NCBI GenBank assembly: GCA_956465555.1
Contig: OY101117.1
Coordinates: 1,736,001-1,800,000 of the forward strand
Length of the DNA: 64,000 nt
DNA from: Nitzschia sp. pyKryTriq1
Lineage: Eukaryota; Bacillariophyta; Bacillariophyceae; Bacillariales; Bacillariaceae
Direction of reading: 5' to 3'
In this document: piece after piece, positions 8,803 to 18,209 of the stretch
How the letters are laid out: every line of letters starts with the position of its first letter
Position numbering within the stretch: position 1 is the stretch's first letter
Program-made: the position numbers and the translations under genes
The notes under the pieces: generated by a model
What the model saw: the letters and a program-made list of their open reading frames with translations, nothing else
What the model was told of the DNA's origin: nothing
Database searches by the model: none

Positions 8803-11727
8803 GTGGTGGCTGGCTGCTCGTCAAGAACCGCCAAATCTCCGACCCAGAATAGGAGAAGGAAGTCATTCAATCTGAAATAATGGAAATAGCCATCTCGCCT
8901 CTGGATTATAATCAGGAATACTGTGATGCGGTTCTGACCTCGGCAATCTCTAGAGTCTACCATTATAATAACTTGTCGGAGACCGGCCCAGCATGCAGCG
9001 CAGCTGCTGGGCTCTCTGCTCGTACCATAGTCTACCGGCAGAGAGAGATAGAGGGATGCTAGTACCGCACTTCTCTCTAGTCTAGCTAGAGCGAGGACGA
9101 ACTCCGTACTACTAGAGAGAAGAAAGCGAAAGGCTCACGATCCACTTTGGAATTGAACTGAAGACGTTTCACCTTGTTGATAGTATGCTGACTCTAATGA
9201 AGTGTCTACCAACGACGACGAAGCTTACATAATGTTTTGACACGCGATCCTCCTCCTCGTCATGTGAACTGATAATGTGCTGGCATTACCACGACACTGG
9301 TGATTATATCAGTCAGCCATCATAGCTAGGAAATGTTATAAACGTCATGGTATTGATGATTCAGCTTCGTCTACATTACGAGTACTGAAGAAGGCTTCCA
9401 GGCGACCGTTGGAGACTTCGTGCATTGTCAGTCGGTAGACTACTACCCGGAATAGACGACTTATTGTGCTTTTGCTCTCGAACGTCAAGGTAGTAGCTAA
9501 CTTAGACAGTAGACAGTGCACTTTTTCGCTGCTTTACTACTTCTGTGGTGAGCAGGAGAACTTCAAGACTACTAGTAGAGGGAAGAGGACGGAGGACTGG
9601 AGTCGATGGTGGCAACGCCTAGCAACGGAACAGTGTGGTGCGGCGGATGCGTACCTGTTGTTTGTACTGTTGAGGTACGTACGAGTGAGCCTGGAAAGTA
9701 CATGTTGGGAAGTGTTGTATCGTGTTGTTACACGGGTATGGGGTCCGGCCATGCAGGTGCTCGCCTTCATCCCCGTGACCCTTTTTGAAGTACATAGTTC
9801 TCTTCGCCACAACATGGCTCATTAGCAGCGGCAATCATAATAAGTACGCACTGTTTCAACTTCCAGTCGCGATCCTCTGGGTCGGTCGGATCATCAATCA
9901 TGAGCAAGTGCCGAATCCGAAGCATCAAGTAAGTAGAAGGCTGCTGCGAAGCAGCAGTTCACGAACCAACCACCATTTATTGACGAAATAGAATGCAGTT
10001 CTCGAAAAGAAGCGCTGCTTGAAGAAGTGTCGTCTCTGGTGGGAGAAAGAAAGTTGCTGAGAGGGAAGAATGCGCCCTTCTCGCAGAGTTTCTCCGTCAT
10101 CATGGTGATTTGAAATCAAATCGAGAGGAATATAAGATGTGTGTTATTTTTTTAAAAATATTTCCGGAAATCGGATTTTCGTTTTTTGGAAGTGGATATT
10201 GTGGAGACCGAAAATGGCGCGGTCGGGTTTGGGCTGGGCTCGCGATAGCCAACGAGAAAACCGTTAACTACAGAGCCAGCCTAGCTATGAGTTCGCCATC
10301 GTACCGATATAGTACCCATCGTAGTTACGTACAGACTACCGTAATTTACATGTTTACGTACCCCCCGTACTACTGTACCCCCCCCGTACCGCGCTGTACA
10401 TTTCAGTGTGCCGGCTGGCGCGTGCGAATATGCTTCTGTGGGAATTCCTTCACGCCGGATTCCCTTTCATGATCCTTGCGCTCACGGGGCTCGATCGGGA
10501 CTGCCTTTGTTGTGCTTCGCAAAATAATGATGATCGGCCTCATCGCCGATCGCCGACACAAATAAAAATTGACCATGGCACAACCTGTTTCAGGTGCTGT
10601 TGTAGCCATCTTTGGCACTGAGAGCCCCATTCTTGGGTGCTCTTGCGAATACCATTCTATCTGTGGACACTGTGTGGACCTTGACTCTGCGTACCTGTCT
10701 GGCCGACCACTAGTACATAGACTTGTAGTTTCTGTTGAGTCTTTGCAACAAACGGGGGCCAGTCGTACGTCGCGCGTCTCACACGCACCCGAGTCATTAC
10801 GGGCCGACCACGTCATCGACTGGTCGTGGCTAGGGCGTCTGCGCATGCACGGCGTGCACTAGCGTGGAAGATCCTTCAGGACTCTACCGACGACAGGCAG
10901 ACTATGGTCGTACGAGTCGCGTAGACCGTGTGTATTGCACTCGCCCCCATGTTCTGGGATCTACGAGCGTTTGTAACTACTAGAGCAACTGTTAGAGCAT
11001 TGGATTTGTTCAATGAGGGATGATGAAATGCGATGATGAGCGCTGATGCGATGATGCGATGTTTGAAATTTGAAATTCGACGACTAGTCTGTTTACTCTT
11101 TTGGGGGTACAGAAAGGGGGTAGGCCTTGGGCCAAGATTCTTGGCCTGGGCCAAGACTAGGCCAAGATTCTTGGCCTCTTGGCCTAGGCCAAGAATCTTG
11201 GCCCAGGCCAAGCGAGCTTTGCCACGTAGCGTGGCTATTGCGAAAGAGCATTGTCCAAGCGTGCCCGTAAAGCGAGTTCCACGTTAGTGCGCGGTGATCC
11301 GCACCCTTGGATGTTCCTGGTCCTGTACCGGTACATACTGTACCGGTACGGTACTGGTACACTGTCCAGTGGTAGTACTGTAGAAGTAGAACATCTTCTA
11401 ATCTACCGGTACAGTATGTTTCCCCGGTACAAAGAAGGACAAAGAGCTCACAGGACTCACTACTAGTAGAGAAGACATCAAGGACGAAAATTGCTATTCG
11501 ATGTTATGATTCTTCATTCATTCAAACATCTTGGATCATCGAGAGTACAGTATGAGTACGATTACCGTACCGTACCGGTACTGTACGTGTACACCATCGC
11601 GTTTTAAAAGCACGCGATAAAAAAATTCTAAAATGGATGAGAGCACATTCTCGAAAGCTGGCATCTGATCTGCAATCTCCTCCAATAAAGATCAAGACCC
11701 ATTGGTAAGGCCTGGGGTCTTGCCTCA
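8803..11727. other. 2.9 kb gene-poor region with repeats
   Basis: Short frames on both strands here lack domain signatures. The segment contains GTACC-rich strings, TACCGGTA at about 11325, 11340, 11404 and 11573, and a palindrome array at 11124-11216. I see no gene, but an untranslated RNA cannot be excluded by reading alone. Confidence 0.55.
11124..11345. repeat. GGCCAAGAATCTTGGCC palindrome array and repeat body
   Basis: The palindrome GGCCAAGATTCTTGGCC and its variants recur head-to-head from 11124 to 11216. The stretch then runs to CACCCTTGGATGTTCC and a TACCGGTA string. A related, more decayed copy lies in the opposite orientation at 15875-16058, with the same order of parts. Confidence 0.7.
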
Positions 11728-12414
11728 TTACTTCATTGTTTCAGGTTTCGAAGGTATGCGAAAGGTATTCAGAGTGTAAGACACATAAGTGTAATAGCCT
11801 GCGATTGCAACCAATTCCACTAAAACTGTGTCTTTGCCGTCAAGGGCAGCCTTCGAATTGGCATAGGTCTCGTCTGAAACAGTGTATGTATCTAGAAGCT
11901 CTGCAGTAAACCTCGCAATCGCAACTTCCCTCGAATTGGCGAGCAGAGGGATCATTTTCGCTTCTACCGCCTCAATCGAGAATTCTTCATCTCGAGGAAT
12001 AGACTGAATGATGTCCATACCCAAACCAGCTTTCAGGGCTTCGCCTACGTGTATGTCAAATTCGGCATGTGACCTGGTCTTGGCGCCGGTGAGTAGGATG
12101 ACCAACTCGGATTCACGAAAGCTCAAGGAGGTTCCATAGCGACATGCCCGCCCCAGCTCTTGTGAAGGCCCGGCGATTTCCGGTATAGCTAGCCAAGGAC
12201 CAAATGGGCCACTCAATCCTGTGCCCTTCCGAGAGGCCAATATCTTATCTCTGATTTCTTTTTGTTTTCCATTCATCTCACTGACAGCTGGCCCATTGTA
12301 TCGTGCGGAAAAGCCATTTGAAGTGTTGATATGCTCCGCTGATGGAAAGTTTCCTTGAGTAGACAGCAGAAGAGTCGATAAAATATATGGGACAGAAACG
12401 GATAGGCCAAGCAT
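11728..12414 (-). CDS. Carboxymuconolactone decarboxylase / AhpD-fold family protein
   Basis: Single exon, 228 residues. The CMD helical fold is visible in FRESELVILLTGAKTRSHAEFDIHVGEALKAGLG, which matches the family pattern of an E-rich helix, a central H-x-x-x-H/H-x-x-x-A helix and an A-G-hydrophobic turn. A second helical block runs through FTAELLDTYTVSDETYA and LVELVAIAGYYTYVSYTLN. The AhpD peroxidase CxxC pair is absent, so it is more like the gamma-carboxymuconolactone decarboxylase branch. Residues 1-21 (MLGLSVSVPYILSTLLLSTQG) look like a signal peptide or anchor, so it may be secretory or plastid-bound. The physiological substrate is unknown. Confidence 0.78.
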   Translation of the reverse strand: MLGLSVSVPYILSTLLLSTQGNFPSAEHINTSNGFSARYNGPAVSEMNGKQKEIRDKILASRKGTGLSGPFGPWLAIPEIAGPSQELGRACRYGTSLSFRESELVILLTGAKTRSHAEFDIHVGEALKAGLGMDIIQSIPRDEEFSIEAVEAKMIPLLANSREVAIARFTAELLDTYTVSDETYANSKAALDGKDTVLVELVAIAGYYTYVSYTLNTFRIPSKPETMK

Positions 12415-13104
12415 GGAAAAAGGAAAATGAGCTAGGCGAGTCAGTCAGCAACATCATTATTGTTTGTTATGGCGAAAGAGAGGTGAATAGGGTCGGCGGT
12501 CAGCTATTGGATTCCTTCCAACTGCCGGGACAGCAAAAACAAGATTCCCTGCAGATTTCATCGAAACTTACCCATCTGGGGAATGACGAAATCAGCAATA
12601 GATGATCCGAAAGGAACGATGGGAGCGATTGATCTCAAAGGACAGCGGGATAAAAGAGACAGCTTGTCTCGCATCTCGAATCTTGGACTTCCTCAATACA
12701 AAAAATAATGTTGTACCGGTAGTCTACGAAGTACATAGGCTACAAACATTCTCAGCAGGATGTACATGCACAGCGGGAAGGTTACGGAATAAGGGCGGGA
12801 CAAGGCACCCGTAGTCGATGTGTGTCTGTCCTTTGTCCGCGAGTCGGGATCCCTAGAGGTAGGGACTCGCGACTCGCGAACAAAAACTATCGTTTCGGAT
12901 ACTGAATATTTCGATGGCAGTTTGGTTCCTGGAACTGCCACAAGATGAATTTTGAGACCTAATTGAATGTCAAGCGGCATTGATACATCCTCATGCATGG
13001 ATACATCATTGAAAGTTCAACTGCCTAAGTACAGAAAAATTGGATCATAGCTACTATCAGAAGTGGAATACTGAAGAACTTTTGGAGATCGCTGGACGAA
13101 AGAT

Positions 13105-13233
13105 CGTATTAGCCGGCTAAGCTACTAACGTTCCTTCTCGTAGGTGGGCATCTCTTTTATATAAACCTTGCTACGATATTCAAGTACCCGGAAGTGTATG
13201 CATGCGTGCCTTCCTGCGCCATACATTCCAACA
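13105..13233 (+). repeat. 129 bp direct repeat, copy 1
   Basis: Identical to 13637-13765 except for one T/C difference near its 3' end. It begins CGTATTAGCCGGC and ends ATACATTCCAACA. The two copies enclose 403 bp without coding signal. High identity points to a recent duplication or to the ends of a small mobile unit. Confidence 0.9.
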
Positions 13234-13551
13234 TCCTCCCTACTTGAAGATCCGTACAAGTTTCCCGTGGTTACATCCTCCCTGCTTCCACAATCGGTTA
13301 GGCGCAAAAGGAGTGGTTTGCAGTTTATGTGCGGCTGTTGCAGTAGAAAAACTGCAGAGGTGCGGGAAGGAATTTATTTAGAGTTGAGGATTTTTATTCA
13401 GCGCGGAAACTTTTATTTTGCAGTTGTGGGACTGTGACGTAGCGGGTTGTGTATTGGCTGATAGTAATATGTCACATACACACTTATTGTCAACGTTCCG
13501 TATAAAGTGGCGTGTATAAGTAATTACTGTTTTAGGCCAATGTTTTCAGGT

Positions 13552-13598
13552 GCGACATGAGTTTGGGCCGCTATGGCCTTTTTTCAGGCCTCTAAATG
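13552..13598 (+). repeat. 47 bp GCGACATGAG dispersed repeat
   Basis: Differs by one base from 58785-58831. The core includes TTTGGGCCGCTATGGCC then TTTTTTCAGGCCTCTA. It lies just upstream of the second 129 bp direct repeat. Confidence 0.85.
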
Positions 13599-13636
13599 TC
13601 CTGTGTTTCTCCAATAGAAACTACGGGATTCGCACC

Positions 13637-13765
13637 CGTATTAGCCGGCTAAGCTACTAACGTTCCTTCTCGTAGGTGGGCATCTCTTTTATATAAACCT
13701 TGCTACGATATTCAAGTACCCGGAAGTGTATGCATGCGCGCCTTCCTGCGCCATACATTCCAACA
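13637..13765 (+). repeat. 129 bp direct repeat, copy 2
   Basis: Second copy of 13105-13233 in the same orientation. The preceding ACTACGGGATTCGCACCCGTA reads, on the minus strand, like a tRNA T-arm, but no complete cloverleaf can be drawn. Confidence 0.9.
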
Positions 13766-14100
13766 ATCTTGAAGGGACCAAGCGGCGTCTGTAGGGTGTC
13801 CGTAGCTTTCTTGGTTTGGTCGGATCCCTTGGAAACGTTCTTCCCTTCTGAACTTGGTGTAAATACGATGTGGTACTACTCTACTTGCTACTTGCTTGTT
13901 CCCGGAGTAATTGCTATATTATTAGACGGAGCACTTTTTCGCGCTGTAAGATACATACTACATACTACTTTTTACTGAGGTTTTGATCTTTTGTCTCAGA
14001 GGATAGGGTGGCCATTATTTTGTATCTCGCGCACCATTTTTGAAAACCTTTGCTTCACGCTCGGCTGCTGCAGCGAGACAGCCCTGCGGCTCATAAAAAG

Positions 14101-14915
14101 TATGCCAACGTGGAAGCCCTGTTGGTGTCAATCGAATCCCCTCCGAGGCAAATCTGAGACTGCTACGACTGTGCAGAGTCAGGGAGGGCGAAAGTCCTTG
14201 AAGAGAACTTGCAGAAGTATTTTGGCCATGGCCGCCGCATTGGTAGCCTTTCTCCCTCCACTCGGACATGCATTTACAACGTCGGTTCTGATATCCACCT
14301 CAAATTTCATAGAGCTTAGAGCAACGGGTGGGGGAGATGGTAGTTATTCGGAGGAGAATCTAGCAAGTGACGGTGGCAAAGTACAAGATTTCGGCGAAGA
14401 GGATCTACAAGTTGCTGGCGTCATGCTTGAAGATCTATCGTGGAGAGTGGAGAAGCTACGACTCGAGGAGGAGAACATCCGTCGCTTCCTGAAAGCTAAA
14501 GCTAGATTTCTACCCTACGAAGAATGTCGAAAATGGGTACACGCATTCAATCGCTGGAGCACCGAACAGGAATGGTTGGTGTAGGGTTTCTGAGTAGTCG
14601 CAGTCTTCTTTGATCGCGATTTAGATTGTGATCACGTCCTAATTTTTTCTCACCTGTTTCGTATCCCATTGCAGGAAAGACTGGATTGAGATGGGTGAAA
14701 AGCGAAACTCCTATATACCTTCCCGACCGGACGAATATTACACTGATACTGGTGACTGGATATCTTGGGTGTGTTCAGCGTATCACTTCGTTTAAGATTT
14801 GTTGCTTGAGTGATCACAGAAACTCTAACGTTATGGTTCGTGTTGAAAACTATTATAGGATCATTTCCTTGGTGTTGACGCAGAAGGTATTACCGAAGCC
14901 CAGGAAAACGATTGA
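14101..14915 (+). CDS. Plastid-targeted protein of unknown function with GEKRN-type domain
   Basis: Three exons, 14101-14574, 14675-14768 and 14859-14915, join in frame (phases 2 and 0). The product ends in EWKDWIEMGEKRNSYIPSRP then DEYYTDTGDWISWDHFLGVD. This resembles short Trp-rich domains that recur in diatom proteins (recalled, not searched). A charged helical segment precedes it (EDLSWRVEKLRLEEENIRRF). Residues around MAAALVAFLPPLGHAFTTSV form a signal peptide with an A-F plastid site. The ATG at 14228 would begin directly at this hydrophobic stretch; the one at 14101 adds 42 basic residues, so the start is uncertain. Exons 2 and 3 are too short to stand out as ORFs. Function unknown. 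Confidence 0.72.
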
Positions 14916-15117
14916 CCATGATTGACCCTCATTTTATCATCTACTTCGATTTCCTTGCAAGTCGTTTTTGCACGGTGTGTCCAAAGATAACCTCCGCCCG
15001 TACAGTAGCCTAAATTTGCAGCTACATTCCTGATGTCCGCAGGAGATCGTTGTCAATTCACAAACACACTGTGGTAGCAAATCATCTAGATCCGTAGTAA
15101 AAGTATGCCCCCGTACA

Positions 15118-15704
15118 TCATTTTGCAATTTTTGTTTTGTTCGTATTGATGCGTTTGCGTAGCTCCTCAAGTTCCTTTTGCTTTTCCTCGGCCTCAGCTC
15201 GTCGTTGGAATTTGGCGGGCTGATAGTACTGTGAGGCATTGAGAGGGGAAGAAGGAGGATATACCGTGAGATCGGAATGGTTTACATGACTTCATGACAT
15301 TTCACTGCGTGTACGTGTATTCGACCAAAACATACCAATACTACAAGATAGCGACCACCGACATTGAAACCTGACAAGTGATCAACCGCCGCCTTTGCGT
15401 CGTAAATATCTTCGTACACAACGAATGCAGTCCCTCTTGTATCTTTGTTTCTGTCTCCAAGACGAATCTGGTATACTGCTCCATACTTCCCGAAGATTGC
15501 GTACAATTCCTCAGCTGTTATTTTGAAGGGCAAATTTCGAACATATAGAATCCGATTTACCTCAGGCGGTAGCCGAGACTGAGGAAGAAGAGAAGACCAT
15601 TCAAAACGGAATGAGCAAAACAAGGTTCGCATACCGAGCGATATTCATTCCTTCGAAAAGATCCTACTTACATTGGAGGACCTTCTGGCCGCGTAGTCGC
15701 TCAT
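15118..15704 (-). CDS. SF3B6: Splicing factor SF3B6 (p14, SF3b14a)
   Basis: Three exons on the minus strand, 15704-15672, 15578-15336 and 15228-15118, give 128 residues. The RRM has RNP2 ILYVRNL and RNP1 RGTAFVVYE, and the family phrases [49 protein letters not shown] and [20 protein letters not shown]. The protein is a subunit of the U2 snRNP SF3b complex. It contacts the branch-point adenosine and SF3B1. Length is close to the 125 residues in human. The start codon lies on a 33 nt first exon ([11 protein letters not shown]), and the last exon holds the coiled, basic tail. All splice borders are GT-AG. Confidence 0.96.
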
Positions 15705-16900
15705 AATAGCTAGCACCTTTGCTTATGTTATGTTGAGCCCGAGACGAAGAAGATCGATGCCGTGTAGCTACTGTAATGCCGTGGCATCGCTAATCGCTGC
15801 TGTAGGCCTCCAATTATGTCTTCAATAGCTCTACCGGCACTGTACCAGGTACCGTCACTACCGTACTAAAACTTTACCGGTACTGTACCTGTACCGGTAC
15901 AAGTACTGTACCAGGTACCGGAACATCCAAGGATCGAGCGATCACGCGCGCTCCACCTTCCTCCACTGAACTCAAAAGCGCGTTAAATCGAAACCGCGGT
16001 GTCTGCTTCGCAGCGTGGCCCACGGTTCTTGGCCTGAGGCCAAGATTCTTGGCCTAAGTCTATGTACTAGACTGCAACTGCCAAACAGGCACCAAAAATA
16101 GCTCATCACATAAAATGAGATTCAAACCACATGAAATGGATTCATCTGGTCAACCATGTGAAAGTCATGCAAGATTAATATTTCGCCAAGTCAGCGCCAT
16201 ATCTTTTCTCAACAATTGATTTTGAAACAAGTAGTTCCAAAATAACCATTCATTTCTAGCTTATAATTTACACTTTCAATCATTCTTGTCGACTACCTCG
16301 TGCATAGGGCACGAGCATCGAGATCAGTGGAATAGATGATAGTAGAGTAAAAGCTTTCCCACCCACCCACACCAACGGTACGGGCGAGCACTTCCCCAAT
16401 GAGCCAGTAATTCGAAATTTACTCGAAAATAAAGGCAAATCGGGGATCACACGCTCTGTCATAGACCAAGTATGTACAAAAGGATAAACGGACTTGTAGA
16501 TAGCTTATAGAGATGAGGTATTCCACGTGGAGGTGCAGAGAACAAGGCGCGCGTGAGAGAGGTGGAGTCTGCAGGAATCCACGTTATTCCCCAAGACTCG
16601 CCCAAAAGTCCGAGCATTACTGGAATTTTACGACTACTCCGAACCCGGTACCATATGGTAATGGTACCTGTCCGTCTGACCACTACTAGTAGAGAGACTA
16701 TGTACTTGTACCTGTACCGGTAGACCTATCGTACAGCCTCTCTAGTCTACTCGCAACACATCTTGTTTGTGTTCGTCCATGTGCTAGACAAGGACGGTAC
16801 CTGAGGATTTACTCGTCCATACATTACAACTCGATCTCATCAGAGTGTTGTCAATTCCGAATAATAAGGCCCATGAATTTTCTCTCCACTCTCTGTCATC
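15705..16900. other. Intergenic region with repeats
   Basis: No gene recognised. It contains dense GTACC/TACCGGTA strings at 15835-15925 and near 16717, and an inverted, decayed relative of the 11.1 kb palindrome array. Confidence 0.55.
15875..16058 (-). repeat. Inverted relative of the 11.1 kb palindrome repeat
   Basis: Read on the minus strand, this gives GGCCAAGAATCTTGGCC, then a diverged middle, then GTGATCG...CTTGGATGTTCCGG and a GTACC string. That is the same order as 11183-11345. The ends are conserved and the middle is not. Confidence 0.55.
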
Positions 16901-18052
16901 ATGCTGGGAGATATGGGAATCGCCTTCCTTCAAAGAGCCTGGTCAGTCGGCAGAAGTAACCTTCGGCGGTTGGCGTCGCCATCATGGCGGTCAACCAGCG
17001 CACTGAATAAAGAACCTCCTCTCCATCCCACCGAAGTTTTCGCTTCGGGAACGCCTTCGGAAAACTTTTCCCGGAAATCTATACCTCCTCATGTTGTGGA
17101 TGTTACACCATTGGCGTCAAAAATTCGAAGTGGAGTGAGGAACTATTCTCGGCACCATTCCCTCAAGCTTGTTGGAATTCTAGCCGATGGGGGGCGCTTT
17201 CGACAAGACTCCGAATTATATAGTGAACGCATTGCCGAGTCGCTTGATGAAGATTTTATTAATTACGAGTTATGGAGATGCAAAGCCGAAACACCTCTCG
17301 CGATTCAAGAGACTATTCGACGGGCTAACGAAGCGGAAGACGTCGATGGAATCATTGTTTTCTATCCGATTTTTCCTGCGGCTGAGAAAGGTCCCTACAA
17401 AAACCGACTGAACGGTGTTTATTATAAAACACACGATAGTCACTTCCGAGATTTGGTCTCTCAAGATAAGGATGTTGAAGGTTTACGTGGTACTAAATGG
17501 TACCACAACTCGCGGCGGAAGGCAGGGGCGAAGGACACTTCTCAGGTTGTGTATCCTTGTACGGCGAGATCTGTAGAAGTCATTTTGGAACACCATCACC
17601 CCTGCGAGAGTAAATCGCCTTCGATGCCCTGGAAGGGTCAAACAGTGTCGATCGTGAATCGTTCCGAGATCATAGGGAGGCCTCTGGCAACAATGTTGGC
17701 GAGAAAAGGGGCGAATGTATATTCAATTGACGAGGATACAATCATTAAGTTTTGGTCGGGTGGAGAGCGCCTGCAGCGATCCGTTACTTCCTTAGAGGAA
17801 TGTGTGGGCGAATCCAACATTGTTGTGACAGGAGTACCTCACGAAGGCTTTCAAATTCCCAGCGACTACATTGCGAACAACAGCACTCTCGTCAACGTTT
17901 CCGAATTTACCAACGTCGACGAGAACAGTCTTCTTAGACGGCCAGATATCCGATACATTCCACAAGTTGGCAAGGTTACCGTCGCAATTTTGGAGGACAA
18001 CTTGGTTCAACTGCATCGGCGGAAATTTGACTCCTTTAACTTGCCAGTCTAA
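16901..18052 (+). CDS. MTD1: NAD-type methylenetetrahydrofolate dehydrogenase (Mtd1-like)
   Basis: Single exon, 383 residues. The family oxidises 5,10-methylene-THF to 5,10-methenyl-THF in one-carbon metabolism. The FolD-like fold is seen in LVGILADGG, DVDGIIVFYPIFPA, YPCTARSVEVILE, the Rossmann segment VSIVNRSEIIGRPLATMLARKGANVYSIDEDTI, ESNIVVTGVP and IPQVGKVTVAILEDNLVQLH. The VNRSEIIGRPLA and VYSIDE phrases fit the monofunctional yeast Mtd1 branch rather than bifunctional FolD. The N-terminus (FLQRAWSVGRSNLRRLASPS then WRSTSALNK) is Arg/Ser-rich without acidic residues, as in mitochondrial presequences. The location is therefore probably mitochondrial. The branch is assigned by eye, not by tree. 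Confidence 0.9.
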   Translation: MLGDMGIAFLQRAWSVGRSNLRRLASPSWRSTSALNKEPPLHPTEVFASGTPSENFSRKSIPPHVVDVTPLASKIRSGVRNYSRHHSLKLVGILADGGRFRQDSELYSERIAESLDEDFINYELWRCKAETPLAIQETIRRANEAEDVDGIIVFYPIFPAAEKGPYKNRLNGVYYKTHDSHFRDLVSQDKDVEGLRGTKWYHNSRRKAGAKDTSQVVYPCTARSVEVILEHHHPCESKSPSMPWKGQTVSIVNRSEIIGRPLATMLARKGANVYSIDEDTIIKFWSGGERLQRSVTSLEECVGESNIVVTGVPHEGFQIPSDYIANNSTLVNVSEFTNVDENSLLRRPDIRYIPQVGKVTVAILEDNLVQLHRRKFDSFNLPV

Positions 18053-18209
18053 GTGGGGCTTCACAAGTAAGTCGCTTGACGTGTCTTGATTCAAGGTGTC
18101 TCCTTCATGGCAAGTACGAACTACGATTCACTGTAGATATAGTATACCATACTCGATCGGATCAAAGCATGTATCGTCCAACAAATAGCTACAGTGGTGT
18201 TTCTTGTAG

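Larger units (their letters stand above)
12415..14100. other. Intergenic region with direct repeats
   Basis: No gene was recognised. It holds TACCGGTA near 12714, a hairpin-forming CGCGAGTC...GACTCGCG motif at about 12839-12875, two 129 bp direct repeats and one copy of the 47 bp dispersed repeat (each listed separately). Confidence 0.55.

Noticed and set aside
10403-10862. Overlapping ORFs on both strands
   Set aside because: No domain, no conserved pattern, overlapping frames; probably random.
11124-11216. CRISPR-like array
   Set aside because: The palindromes overlap and vary; there are no spacers of regular length and no cas genes.
13600-13680. tRNA-like T-arm on the minus strand
   Set aside because: ACGGG-TGCGAAT-CCCGT forms a good T-arm, but there is no matching acceptor, D-arm or anticodon arm within tRNA length.
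13105-13765. Terminal repeats of a retrotransposon
   Set aside because: No TG...CA ends, no target duplication, no primer-binding site or coding interior were seen.
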